Source of the DNA: Gonium pectorale
Lineage: Eukaryota > Chlorophyta > Chlorophyceae > Chlamydomonadales > Volvocaceae
Assembly: GCA_001584585.1 (NCBI GenBank)
Contig: LSYV01000015.1
Location: 666,755-730,754 of the forward strand
Direction of reading: 5' to 3'
DNA length: 64,000 nucleotides
In this document: positions 34,901-46,000 of the stretch, piece by piece
How the letters are laid out: each line of letters starts with the position of its first letter
How positions within the stretch are numbered: the stretch's first letter is position 1
Program-made: the position numbers and the translations under genes
Notes under the pieces: generated by a model
What the model was told of the DNA's origin: nothing
The model's database searches: none
What the model saw: the letters and a program-made list of their open reading frames with translations, nothing else

Positions 34901-37900
34901 CCTCGGCGCTTCAGCGCTGCGCCGCTGTCTCACCCAGCAACTAGCTGCCGTCTGGCGCTGAGCTGACTTTGGCCCCGGCCCTCGGCCCGCAGGTGCTGTC
35001 CGCGATGCGGAGCTGCGGCTGGCGCAGGCCCTGGAGGCGGCCCCCGAGCCGCTGGCCAGTCTGCAGCAGGCGCTGGTCGCGGTGTACAACCTGGTGCCCG
35101 ACCAGGCCGGGCAGGCAGCGCCCGTGGAGGTGAAGCCGCCGGCCCCGATAGCCGGCGCTGCCAAGCCGTCGGCGGGCACCCTGATTGCCGATGTGGCGGT
35201 GGCGGAGGTGGAGGTCTCCGGCGCCGTGGCGGTCGCGGAGCAGGCGGTAGAGGATATGGCCGCGGCGGTGGAGGATCTGTCTACGGCGGCGGGTGAGGCC
35301 ATGCAGGCGATGGCCGCGACGGAGGCGGCCGCCAGCGCGGCGGCGGATGCCAAGGCGGCGGATGCGCCGTTTGCGGGCGCGTCCAAGGTGGCAGCGGCGG
35401 CGGAGGCCGCTGTGGCGGTGGCGAAGGCGGCGGAGCTGGATTCGACGGCGGTGGCGGACATTGCCGTCGCGGTGTCAGACATGGCGGCGGCTGTGGCCGA
35501 GATGGCGGATGCTGCGGCGGCTGCTGTGCCGGCGGCGGCGGCGGCTGTGGAGATGGCGGAGGAGGTCAAGCCCAACGAGCCGGCGGTGCTGACTGCTGCC
35601 GAGGTGGGCGCTTGCGATGGTTGCTTGGAGGGATGTGCCTGAGAAGCTACGATGGGTGGTGCCATGTGAGCAAACTTTGCGGCGTTTCGTACGATGCGGC
35701 GATGCCCAGACAACAGCCAATAGGACGCTGGGGCTTCGCTGCGTAGCGTGTCAGTGTGAGCCGCCGGCATTACGCCGTACGGCTCAGCGCTATCGCAGGT
35801 GGTGTGAAGTCGCAGTCCCGTAGGTCCGCGGTCCCCAACCAAACCGCGTCGTGGCTTGCGTCCCCTCGTGCTTCCCCGTCAGGAGGTGCCCACTACAGAG
35901 GAGGCCTCCAAGCTGGTCGCTGTGGCGGATGTGGTGGAGCAGCTGGCGACCGCCGTGGCGGACCGCGCCGAGGCCGCCGCCGACAGCGCCGCTAAGGCAT
36001 CGGAGGCGGCGCAGGCGGCAGAGGAGGCGGCAGAGGTCGCCGCCGCGTCCGGCGGCAGCGGCGGCACTGGCGCCGCCGCCAAGGAGGCCCTGGCTGCCGC
36101 TGCGGCGGCGGCACGCGAGGCAGCGGCGGCACCGACTGTGGAGATGACGGTGGTGGCGGACGTCGCCAAGGACGTGGCGGAGGTGGCGGAGGAGGTGGCG
36201 GAGCTGGCGGCTAACAACGCCAAGGCGGCGGAGGCGGCGGCGGCAGTGGTGGCGGCGGCGGCCCCCGACACGAAGGTGGGCTTGATGAAGGGGAAACGAT
36301 TCAGCTTGTCAAGTCCAATGTGTAGCTCAGACGTGCGGGGCAGTGCTTGGAAGGGGCTCGGCCCAGCTTCCAGCGGGAGCGGGACGGTCAATGAGGAAGG
36401 ACACCACGACCATCGCGGGGAGTTGAAGACACCAGCAACCCCGATTTCAATGCACGTGCGAGGCGCGTGTTACCTCTTCACAAGAAGACAAGTATTACCC
36501 ATATATGCCTGCACAATCATTTCTTGAGCTATTACCGTAATGCCTAGTTAGCTCTTCTCCCAACCGGCTGCTGTTCCGGCCCACAGGTCTCCCTTGCCAG
36601 GTTGAGTGCAGAGGAAAGGGCCGCTATGGAGGAGCTCAAGGCGGAGGCGGTGGAGACGGCAGCGGCGGCCAAGGCAGCGGCGGTGGTCGCAGCAGACGCA
36701 CAGGTGGGTCCCGTGACCGGACGGCCTACGGTGCAAAGGTCGCATGCCCTGCGTCTGGAAGCGCCTGGCAGCAGAATTGCGGACTTTGCTTTGCAGAAAT
36801 GCCGCTTTTGTCAGCGCTGATAGTTGGACATGGTAAACGTTTGGTATAGAGGAGGCAGGCGCACACTGCATCCGTGCGCTGATGTTGAGGCTGACTTCAT
36901 GGCTGAGCTGCATGCCGGGCACGCTGCCATGTCGAGGGTACCAGAGTAGAATCAAGGACAGCTATATAGACTGGCGATGATGGCATGTGTGAACGGTCGG
37001 CCATCTTGGGCGTCCCCAATCCACTTTTTGTAGGCGATTGCCGAGGCCGCCAAGCTGGCTGCCGGCGTCGTTGCGGAGCTAGCGGGGGAGAAGTCCACAC
37101 CTGTCGCTGCAGCCACCTCCGCTTCTGCGGATGCGTTTGATGTGGCCCAGAAGGCGGCCGATGAGGTTGGCGGTGTGGTGGCGCCAACTGTGTTGGCCGC
37201 CAAGGTGGAGGTGGCAAAACCCGTGGCCGCGCCTGTGGCCACTCCAGCGACTCCCGTGAAGGACTCCAAGGTAGAGGCGGAGGCCAAGGCCAAGGCGGAG
37301 GCGGAAGCCAAGGCGGAGGCGGAAGCCAAGGCCAAGGCGGAGGCAGAAGCCAAGGCCAAGGCGGAGGCGGAAGCCAAGGCCAAGGCGGAGGCAGAAGCCA
37401 AGGCCAAGGCGGAGGCAGAAGCCAAGGCGAAGGCGGAGGCCAAGGCCAAGACGGAGGCGGAAGCCAAGGCCAAGGCGGAGGCGGAAGCCAAGGCGAGGCG
37501 AGGCGAAGCCAAGGCAGGCGAGCGAGCGAGCAGCAGCGAGCGAGCGAGCAGCAGCGAGCGAGCAGCAGCGAGCGAGCAGCGTGCGAGCAGGCAGCGAGCN
37601 NNNNNNNNNNNNNNNNNNNAAGGCCAAGGCGGAGGCGGAAGCCAAGGCCAAGGCGGAGGCGGAAGCCAAGGCCAAGGCGGAGGCGGAAGCCAAGGCCAAG
37701 GCGGAGGCGGAAGCCAAGGCCAAGGCGGAGGCGGAAGCCAAGGCGGAGGCGGAGGCGGAAGCCAAGGCGGAGGCGGAGGCTAAGGCACAGGCAAAGGCGG
37801 AGGCCAAGGCCAAGGCGGAGGCGGAAGCCAAGGCCAAGGCGGAGGCGGAGGCTAAGGCACAGGCAAAGGCGGAGGCCAAGGCCAAGGAGGCCACCGAGAA

Positions 37901-39107
37901 GCCAAACGCGGCAGCTGCTGCTACCAAGGTGGATGCGGAGACGACGGCTGTTGCTACAACGGATGTGCAGGCTCAGCCCACGAAGTCGGATTCTGATGAG
38001 GCGCTGGAGAAGCTCCTGGCCATTTCACCGCAGGTGGGTACATCGGGCAGACCAGCACTTTGCAGCTATGCCCCAGCTCGTCAGTGCACTCCATCAGGAA
38101 ACCGGGAGTTAGGGAACAACCTCAACCTAGCAGAGCGTTCCAGGCAATTTAATCTTGTCTTTACGAATTGGAAGGCGGTTGCTGGGTACCGTGTTCGTGT
38201 GACGAACTGGGATAGCTCACGAGGGGATTGGAAAGGGCAGCACCTACATCGTGTGAGGCGTGTTTGTGCGGAGGGATGCCGTGTCGATCTAGCATCTAGT
38301 TGCCGGGCGCAGTCGCCTGCTTTCCGCACAGCGAGCTGACTGCTAGTAAGGCCATGGTACCGACTCCATGGGTATTTGTCGTTCCATATCATGCTGTGAC
38401 TTGGCCCAGCTTGAGCCCTGCCCGGACCGCTCACCGCTGTTGTAGGTGGGCGCTGCGGCAGCTGTGCTGGCGGCTGCGCTGGTGCTGCCACGCCTCTACC
38501 GCGACGTTGTGGTTCCGGAGATTGAGGCAAACGAGGTAGGCTGGAATCGCGGTTAATTGGGTTGCATGGGCACAGCACAAGCTGCGAGGGACGAAGCGCC
38601 GGTCAAGCAGGCAGCCATGCGGGAAGCAGGTTGGTCCTGCTCCCAGGTCAGGTGGTTGTCAGCATTTATGTGTGGTGTGGTCACCAGGGCCTGCCTCCCT
38701 GGTTAGAGCCTGCGGCTACCTTCTGTATGCAAAGGCAAGGATCAGTGCCCCGTCGGTCAGCGTCCTGGCCAGATGCTGATTGTGGGGCGGCCCTACGTCG
38801 GGAAGCGCGGAACCTGTGGTCAGGCACAGTGCAACGCCGGCATTCGGCTCGGCTGCTTGCAAAGACAGGCCTTTTCGAGTAGCGCTTGGGTAACGGTTAT
38901 GATGATGAGCATAGACTGTGCTTGCTCTGCGCGCTGCAGCGATAAGACCTATCGTGCCCAACACCTGAACCCTGGTGTTCGTGTCCCTGTGTGCGCGTCT
39001 TGCAGGCCCGACGCCGGGTGCAGGAGCAGCGCGAAGCGGAGATCAAGCGGGCGGCACGCGAGGCGCTGCTGGCGCGTGCGCGTTCCAACAGCAACCGCCG
39101 GCGGTGA
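31977..39107 (+). CDS. Ala-rich, repeat-containing membrane protein, predicted plastid-targeted; function unknown
   Basis: Eleven exons: 31977-32367, 32574-32623, 32826-32981, 33449-33791, 34314-34706, 34993-35603, 35883-36275, 36587-36703, 37034-38033 (contains a 20-N gap), 38446-38535 and 39006-39107; roughly 1215 residues, all junctions in phase outside the gap. Exon 1 is basic and Ala-rich, then has a hydrophobic stretch ending SSSTPSFA, which looks like a bipartite (thylakoid-type) targeting signal; this is an inference. Exon 3 is the only complex-looking part (ELVEDLLRQLVSNERLIARL). Exons 4-9 are about half Ala with Glu/Val, likely long helices, passing into KAKAEAEA repeats. Exon 10 encodes a transmembrane segment (GAAAAVLAAALVLPRLY) and exon 11 a basic tail (REAEIKRAAREALLARARSN) ending NRRR. 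I recognise no family. An in-frame ATG also exists at 31884. Confidence 0.8.
37273..37890 (+). repeat. KAKAEAEA-coding 24-bp minisatellite interrupted by assembly gap
   Basis: Tandem units of about 24 bases (aaggccaaggcggaggcgg plus five more bases) with small length variants. They encode Lys/Ala/Glu heptad-like helix. The array is broken at 37490-37619 by a gcgagcgagcagc simple-sequence run and 20 Ns. Confidence 0.9.
37600..37619. other. Assembly gap (20 N)
   Basis: Twenty undetermined bases inside the coding minisatellite. Exon 37034-38033 is 1000 bases, not a multiple of three although both ends are phase 0, so the true gap size differs from 20 or the flanking junk run is misassembled. 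Confidence 0.98.
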
Positions 39108-40768
39108 GCTGGTATGAGTCAACGGGAAGTTGTGGCGGCGCAGCGGCTGCCGACGTTAGCGATATGAGGCATAGCCACTGCTGAGCGGAGGCTGCCGCTG
39201 CTGTATACAGCTGCCTTCAACCGGGGACCGTCGGAGGTCTCGCCGGGGCGGCCACGTGAGTTGCGCCCCTTGGCTTGCAATTGCGGGTCAGCATAGGGCA
39301 ATTTGATGAGCTGGGAGACGTGAGGATGGGCGCTGCGGTGCGCTGTCCCTCTCAGCCGTTTCGAATGTAGTGCTAGGAAGCACCGAGGTAGGGTCTTGAT
39401 AGGGGACCAAGCGAAACGGCGCTTGTGTGGCCACTGCAGACGGTAGCGTAATTGACAGAACACAACGGAAGATGTGTTGTTCATGGAAAGATGCAGCGTT
39501 TTTGTGCATCTGGAGCAGCCGGCCTCGGTGGTCTCCTCCTCCTAGCATGCTGGATGGCGGCAACCCTGGCATTGCTGGCAGAGCATACATACCACTTGAT
39601 AGGCCTCGATAAATTGCCGGCGAAGCTTGGCGTTGCCCCATACCGTGGGGCGGTTTGATAGGTCGGAGCGTTTTCTCAGTTGTTCGGCTGTGGTCAGTAA
39701 TGTGGATGACCTGTGAGAGCGAAGATTCTCAATGCTTGTACGGTGGTCTGGTTGAGCAGGATGGACGACTGTCGGTGGCGGGTAAGGCGACGTCTTGTTA
39801 TCGTAACACATGATGGAACCCGCCTGGGCGAAGGCTCTGCCGCTTGAAGTAGCAAGATGGCTTTGAGGCTATTGCTACACGCATTTCGAGCCTTGGAGGC
39901 TCTGCCAGTGCTTCGTTGCGGTACGGCATAAAGACGCCCTGAGTTGAGGAAGCAGTCAGGCCAACGCACAATCAGCAGCCATGGAAAGGCAGAGCGGGAC
40001 CGCCTGTCTGAAGTTGTGATCACCATCGAGATGTAAAGGCTTGGTCTGAAATTGGACGTCTGTAGCAACAAGCTAACAGTGCTGAAAAGCCTCCTTGTAG
40101 TTGGCACATGTCAAGTATGGTAATGGTAACGGAAGAAGAGAGAAACCTCTGTGCTACGCAACAGCTACGGCTCGCCCTGATTTTTAACACAGCAGGAGCG
40201 ACGTACTGCAAAAGCGGCGCGCGATGTCCTGTTGCGGGCTAGTTATTACAAGGAGCAGGGGCATGTTGGGTCCGTATCCATGCGGCCATTTGCCGGCGTG
40301 GACACATGGCGGGTACACGCCGTATGGGCCTAGTATGGATGCAAAGGGAAGTAAGAGCCAAGCAAGGTTTCCGTGCCTCAGGAATAAGCATAATACTGGA
40401 TGAACGTGTGCGGCTGCGCTGTACGGGCGGCAGCAGTGTGGGCAGCGTCCCGAAAGACGCATAAGGACGCGGCGTGCATCACCATGTCGTTGCAAGGTGT
40501 GCCGATGAAACCTTGCAGCATTGTGCATTCGCCGCGTTCGTACACCGCGTCCTTGAATGGAACAAAGTTCGAGCAATGAACACATGGGTGCCAGCGTGGC
40601 GCCAAGCCAAGTGCCATGACAACGTGTCCGCAGGCAAGGCGAGCGCCAATCCAGCAAGCAACTAAAAGCAACAACGGCGGGCGCTGTTCAGCGGCGCCGC
40701 AGCAAAGCGACCATTGAGGCCGGCACGGTCGCGCGTGCGCCCTGTCGTGCAATGCGTAGCCATGCAAT
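39108..40768. other. 3' flank of the Ala-rich gene, no further gene seen
   Basis: TGTAA at 40032-40036 is a candidate poly(A) signal about 930 bases after the stop. Remaining ORFs have no motif or splice support; 40378-40785 on minus may include the frameshifted tail of the OTU-like ORF. Confidence 0.5.
40032..40036 (+). terminator. Candidate TGTAA poly(A) signal of the Ala-rich gene
   Basis: First plus-strand TGTAA found downstream of the stop at 39107. Confidence 0.35.
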
Positions 40769-41215
40769 TCAGAGCCATGTGGCATGGGGAACCACTTCGT
40801 CCGGCCCCACGCCCATCATAGTGCTACAGTACTGCTCTACCGCCTGCTGTTCCGTGCTGCATGTGCTTGTATACGGTTCTTGCGATGCGATGGCCGCGCC
40901 GCATTGCCCTGCATACGCTATGTACTCCGCTTCCGCGCTGAAGGAGGCGGTCGCCAGCTCCACCGCTTCGGCGTCTGACAGCTCCGGCAGGAGCCTCAGA
41001 ACTTCACGTACAGCCGACACGAACGCCGCGTACGCGCTCTTGAATGCGAGTGCGGCCGCAGCGCGGACCTCTGAGCTGCTTGCATGCACTCCGACACGGG
41101 CCAACCACCATGCAATCGAGTCGAACAGGCAGTCCCCACAACGGTATGATATGTCGACGCGACGCAGTCCATGTTGCATAAGCAACGTTTCAAGCGTCGA
41201 CAGGGATGCCGACAT
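40769..41215 (-). CDS. OTU-type cysteine protease-like ORF, probably frameshifted
   Basis: This 148-codon ORF begins MSASLSTLETLLMQHG and contains YRCGDCLFDSIAWWLARVG, which matches the catalytic-Cys motif of OTU deubiquitinases (usually DGDC/DGNC followed by LF.S.A..L); the Asp normally at the first position is replaced here. Downstream Y..TMM and HATW fit the later OTU motifs, where the family continues W-G-x-E-L. Here the frame stops just after HATWL, but the next frame reads GSELHGYALHD, exactly the kind of continuation expected. So a base appears lost or gained near 40783-40792. No catalytic His motif is seen further on. It sits in repeat-rich DNA and may be transposon cargo or a decayed gene. 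Confidence 0.5.
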   Translation of the reverse strand: MSASLSTLETLLMQHGLRRVDISYRCGDCLFDSIAWWLARVGVHASSSEVRAAAALAFKSAYAAFVSAVREVLRLLPELSDAEAVELATASFSAEAEYIAYAGQCGAAIASQEPYTSTCSTEQQAVEQYCSTMMGVGPDEVVPHATWL

Positions 41216-41561
41216 TGTAGGCTTTGTAGCGTGCTTGTGTTCGAGTTCGTTTCGTTGCGTATTGCGTATGTACGTATTGCGTTTATCGTTTACCGTGGGA
41301 ACGTTGGAGGCCCCGGCCTCGCGTTGGAACTCGTGGGTTACTTCTAAATCACCCGCTTACCAGCGACATCAGCTGCTTACTCCTTCCGTGAAGATTGTTG
41401 ATGTGTGTCGTTGCCTAGGACAATGTGTTGGCAACCTATTGTCGTACATGACGTATGGCCTGACTCTTCCGGCCTGACTCTTCGTCAAGGCAGCCATGTA
41501 AAACTATGCTTTGCGCTCCCGCGTACGCACTCGACTTGCGCCGCAGTGTCCAGCTGAGGCA

Positions 41562-41650
41562 TGGGGGCAACCGGTTAGCCGGTATGACCGTGCTTGAGCT
41601 GGCTCGGCAATTACCGGTTGACTGTGGCAGCATGCTTGAGCAAAATAAGG
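41562..41650 (+). repeat. Fold-back element, left arm
   Basis: About 89 bases starting tgggggcaaccgg; the reverse complement of 41901-41990 matches with only a few differences. The spacer is about 250 bases. Confidence 0.9.
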
Positions 41651-41900
41651 CACCGCATTCAATCAGAAATGATCCAATATGGTTCTGATAGTGTTTGGGT
41701 AGCGTTCTAGTGTGTGGGCAGTCACAGCAGTGAGTGGGACAGGTCACACAGAGCAGTACGGTAGTGCAGCAGACCCGCGCCTAGGGCAACCGTCAACATC
41801 CGTTTGTCCAGCAGCCGGGCACACGGGTAGCAACCAACACTGGAAGGCGGTGTGCAAAGCGGGAGCTCGGATGTCCGATGTTTACGCCCCCAAGCACGTG

Positions 41901-41990
41901 CTGTATTGTGCTCAAGCATGCTGCCACAGTCAACCGGTAATTGCCGAGCATGCTCAAGCACGGTCATACCGGCTAGCCGGTTGCCCCCAT
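41901..41990 (-). repeat. Fold-back element, right arm
   Basis: Inverted copy of 41562-41650. Together they can form a long stem; see findings. Confidence 0.9.
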
Positions 41991-42188
41991 AACTGGTCCA
42001 GCTTCCTTGTAAGAGCGCGTCCGACTGGCTTCCCATACTGAGAAACGTACGCATGTACTTGTCAGGTACAGAAATTTGGTACAGGCGGTACCTAACGCCC
42101 CGCAAATTTGTCCGAACGCAATGGCATCGCCCCCGAAGTAAGGGGCGAGCCAACCTGCAGAGGAAGAGGGAGCCCGCCTCTTATGGCC

Positions 42189-42240
42189 ATACACATACAC
42201 CCGAAGGCGCGACGTTTCCAGTAGGGCGGGTGGGTACAGA
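42189..42240 (-). repeat. Dispersed repeat family B, copy 1
   Basis: Contains (minus strand) cgccctactggaaacg and cgcgccttcgggtgt. The same core recurs at 54873-54908 and 55396-55440. Confidence 0.65.
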
Positions 42241-43063
42241 CAACTAGTAAGACATGTGACGTTCGTCCCGCCAGGATGGAATACCGATGGCACACTGTTG
42301 GCCGCATCTGATAAGGCCATGGTCCAGCCAGGATAGCAGCCAATGTCAGCTTCTGAGCTTGCACGACGTGCAAATCAGGGAACATTTGGCGGGTTATCTC
42401 ACCAGTACGGGCAGTACGGCATGAAATGGCACCGGGTGCCCTTGACACTCCATCACTCCTCGACCATGGTGTTATCCTGTCGATGTCCTCGGAGTAGCCA
42501 CACCTGACTAGTTACAAGTACGCAAACTTACGGTCCCAGGCACGGTCCCGTAAGAAGCTTACGAGGACCACTGAGTACATCGCCGAGCTCGTTCCATGAA
42601 TATCTAACTAAGCAGCGGCTGCTGTGCCTCCCGGGCAGCCACGGTGTCGTGCAGGCGAAGTATCTGACGACGGATGGTCGACCAACAAGAGCAACTAACA
42701 TTTGACTTATTTTCACATATTCTTTAACACAGACGCAGATAAACCGCGGCGCACATAGATCGGGATGTACATTCAGCTGCTTTTTTCGATAGACGAGTAA
42801 AGTAGCACACAATGCGTGATTAGGAATCAACTACGTCGCCGTCGTAGGCCGTCGATGCTTGAGGCGGGAACGGAATTTCAGCTGCCAGACACTGTGAGAT
42901 CACCGCCTGACAGCTGTTGATTGCTGTGCTGTATTTGCTGAGTGCAACAGCCCTCCTTTAATCGTGGACATGAAGGAGTTCAACAGTCCTGTTTGCACGT
43001 CTCGCGCGTACCGGCCGCATCAACGCCTTATTGCAAACGCGCTCTTAAAAAGCCACCCGCGTC
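42241..43063. other. Upstream region of the TKL kinase gene
   Basis: No gene seen. The stretch near 42690-42800 is AT-richer (cttattttcacatattcttt), as in a promoter. ccacag at 43074-43079 is a possible acceptor, so an additional upstream 5' exon cannot be excluded. Confidence 0.35.
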
Positions 43064-46000
43064 TTGGCTGCCCACAGGGACCGTCCTCGACCTCGTATGT
43101 TGCAAGCAAACTGCGGCGAGGAAGGTGTGCCTGGCCGTCAGCAACGCCGATCAAAACTCGCACTCTGCCTGGCTCGCTTGTGTGGCTCGGGCTGCGCTGC
43201 GGGGGTTCAGCCCTCGGGCCAAGTGCATGTCACGGCGGCGCGTGGCTCTGGCGACCCCCTGTCGACCCAAGGGGACCCAGGGCGGGGCCGGACGGTGGGA
43301 ACTGACCCAGCCGGAGCGTGCTCATCTGTCGCTCCGGCACGTCTCCTTCCACCGAGTCAAGCGCCCGGGAACCTGGCCCGGGTAGCCCAAGCGGCGATTC
43401 GTGCAGAGGCTGCAGCCAGCCGGCTCCTGCTGGTATCGGCTGACGAGCCACGTGTTCTGAGAGCTGCCCCAATTGGTAAGCCCTGGCAAGACTTCCGGGA
43501 TAGTTATGCTCGACAGTCCCGCAGGGGCAAGCAGCACGCACGATGGCGATACACATGGGGCAGCTGACAACATCTTGCAACGTCAACCGCGAAAGTCTCG
43601 CATTCCGGCGTTGTGCCCCTCCGCAGGAAACACGTCGGGGCCATTCCGGAAAACTGCGGATGAGGCTACAACCGCAGGCGACCGTGGGCGATCCACCGCC
43701 GCCGGTGGTTGGGCTCCTGGCGCCAGCATACCGTCCGTGACTGCTGCCGCCACCACGAGATGCAGCACCCCGCTGGCTACTGCGACAGCGCTGCTCCAGT
43801 CCCAACCGAAAATCGAAGCTGGGTGCCACACTGGTCTCGATGATGATACCATGCCAGCGGCCGCACGTGGGGTCGCTAGCCTCGGACAAATGGGGTCGCG
43901 TGCGGAGGCTGTGGCACCTACATGGACGCCATCAAATGCAACTGCCGCGCGCACCACGACACAGCAGGCGTCGGCGCCGCTCCCAACCGTGACCTTGCAG
44001 CCAACCAACTCGGCGAGCTCGCTTTCCATTTTCAGTTCAGGGCCTCTGCCCGTCCCCACCAGCGAGGGTACCGGCGGCTACGATGGCGTCCGTGGACGCG
44101 GTCGCAACTCCAGAAGCTCCACTGTGCGATCCAGAGCGGGATATGCCATGGGCGCTAGCGCAGCCCATGGTGGGGCCGCCAGCAGCAGTACCGGCACCGG
44201 CGGGGCTGGAGGCACCGCCCTCGCCTCTTGGCCCCGCAAGGCCTGGACTGGGGTCGGCTTCCTGGCCAACACCGCAGGTCCTCTTGGCCTCAGTGCTGGC
44301 GCCGCTTCACTGCATGCGTCCCCGATGCTGGTGAGCGTTTGGCCTCCGCCATGGCTGGCACTGCGCATCTGTCCTGCTGCTCTGTGTTCCAGCGCCCAAC
44401 CTTAGGGTTTTCGACATGCCGTGCAGATGAGCAGCCGTGTGTCGTCTCTAAACTCCCTGGCGAGCTCCCGGACCAATGCCTCCCGTCCGTCGCGCTGGGG
44501 CTTCACCTCCCTGGCGGGCCTGGTGTCGGCAGGTGCGCAATGGTACGGACATCGCGGTCGTGCCTCAGGTGACCCGGGAAGGCACGGCCACCCGGGGCCT
44601 GCGGCCGGGACAGCGGCCCTTGCCACACTGTTTGATCTATCCATGCGGCGCGCGGCCTGTACTGAAGGCAAGATTGCTGACTCGTTCATCAGTACTCTCG
44701 GTATTCAAGGGCTAGGGGCACCTTGCGTAGCGTGGAGCAGGTTCTGCTGCGAAGAATGAGAGCCGCCCTCACAGCGCCGCCCCTTTGATTGTTGATTGGG
44801 CTGCCACAGGGCTGCGCTCTCTCGCGACTCGACTGACGCGCATGGCTGAGCCAAGCTCTGGCAGCCTTCGGCTGGGTGCTGTGCAGGAGCTCGCCCGTAC
44901 TGCCAGCCGTATGGACATGCTCCGCGGCATTGCACAGGTACAGCAACGCTGAGGTTGTATAGCACGCGCAACGAAGGCATGCGAGAGCATTTGCGCAGGA
45001 GGAAGGGCGTCGTGTTCCCTCAAGCGGCGCAAAATGGGTTACAACAGGTCATGGCACCATGCTAGTTAGGTGTATCATCGCCTTTCTTTGAACCTCAGTT
45101 TTTGCAACGTCATCACGGCAAGCAGGTGACCAACCTGGAGATTGTGAGCCAAGGCTCTTCGGCTCGGTCAGTCATATACCGCGGTCACGTGGGCGGCGCC
45201 CGCGTCTGCATCAAGTACATTGCAACCAGCTGCGATGCCGCTGCAGCTGTCACAGCCGTTGAAATGGCGGCGCCGGCGACCGAGGGCCTGCTTAGCCGCG
45301 TCCTTGTTCACCCCAACGTCGTGCGGACGTACGGCTGGCACCTGACACGCGTGGCGGAAGAGGACATTGGCGGCGACCTGGCGGAGGTGCTGGCAGCCGC
45401 GGCCGAGAGGCGGCAACAACGTCGGCGGCAGCGGCGGCGCTGGCCGGTCGTTTCGCGCTCCGGAAACTTGCAGGCTCACGGGGGGGCTGCGGGGGCGGGC
45501 ATGCACTTGCAGGCGTCTGCGCCGCCGCAGCTGCAGCGGTCAGGTCCGTCGAGGCCGGAGCTGCGCCCTGTGCAAGAGCAAGAAAGCAGCCAGCGCTCGG
45601 CATTGTTCCCAGCCCCCGGACCCACGGCGCCGTTCGACACCGCCGCCGGTGCAGATGTCGCAACCGAGGCCACGGTCATGAACACAGATCGCGAGCACGT
45701 TGCCTCCGCTGTGATATCAGCTCACAATGAGACAGCCTGCAGGACTGTGGCCAGCGCAAGTGAGACTGCTGTTCATCCGGGCATCGCATCTGTGCCTGGC
45801 GACACCGCTGCAGCCGGTTTGGCGGCGGCCGCCGTCGCTTGTGCCACTGCGAGGGCCCCTTCCAGCGTGGGCGGCACTATTGGTAGTAGCCGTATTGTTG
45901 TCACCGCAGTGCAGAGCAGAACCGCGACAGGGCCGGCGGCGCCGAGTGCGATAATGGCGCATCTGAACCGGCCGGTAACGGCGCCTGCGAGTCTGTCAGC

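Noticed and set aside
37079..37927. Minus-strand Ala/Leu/Ser repeat ORF (ALASASALAL)
   Set aside because: It is the reverse reading of the KAKAEAEA minisatellite; the plus-strand frame is supported by flanking exons.
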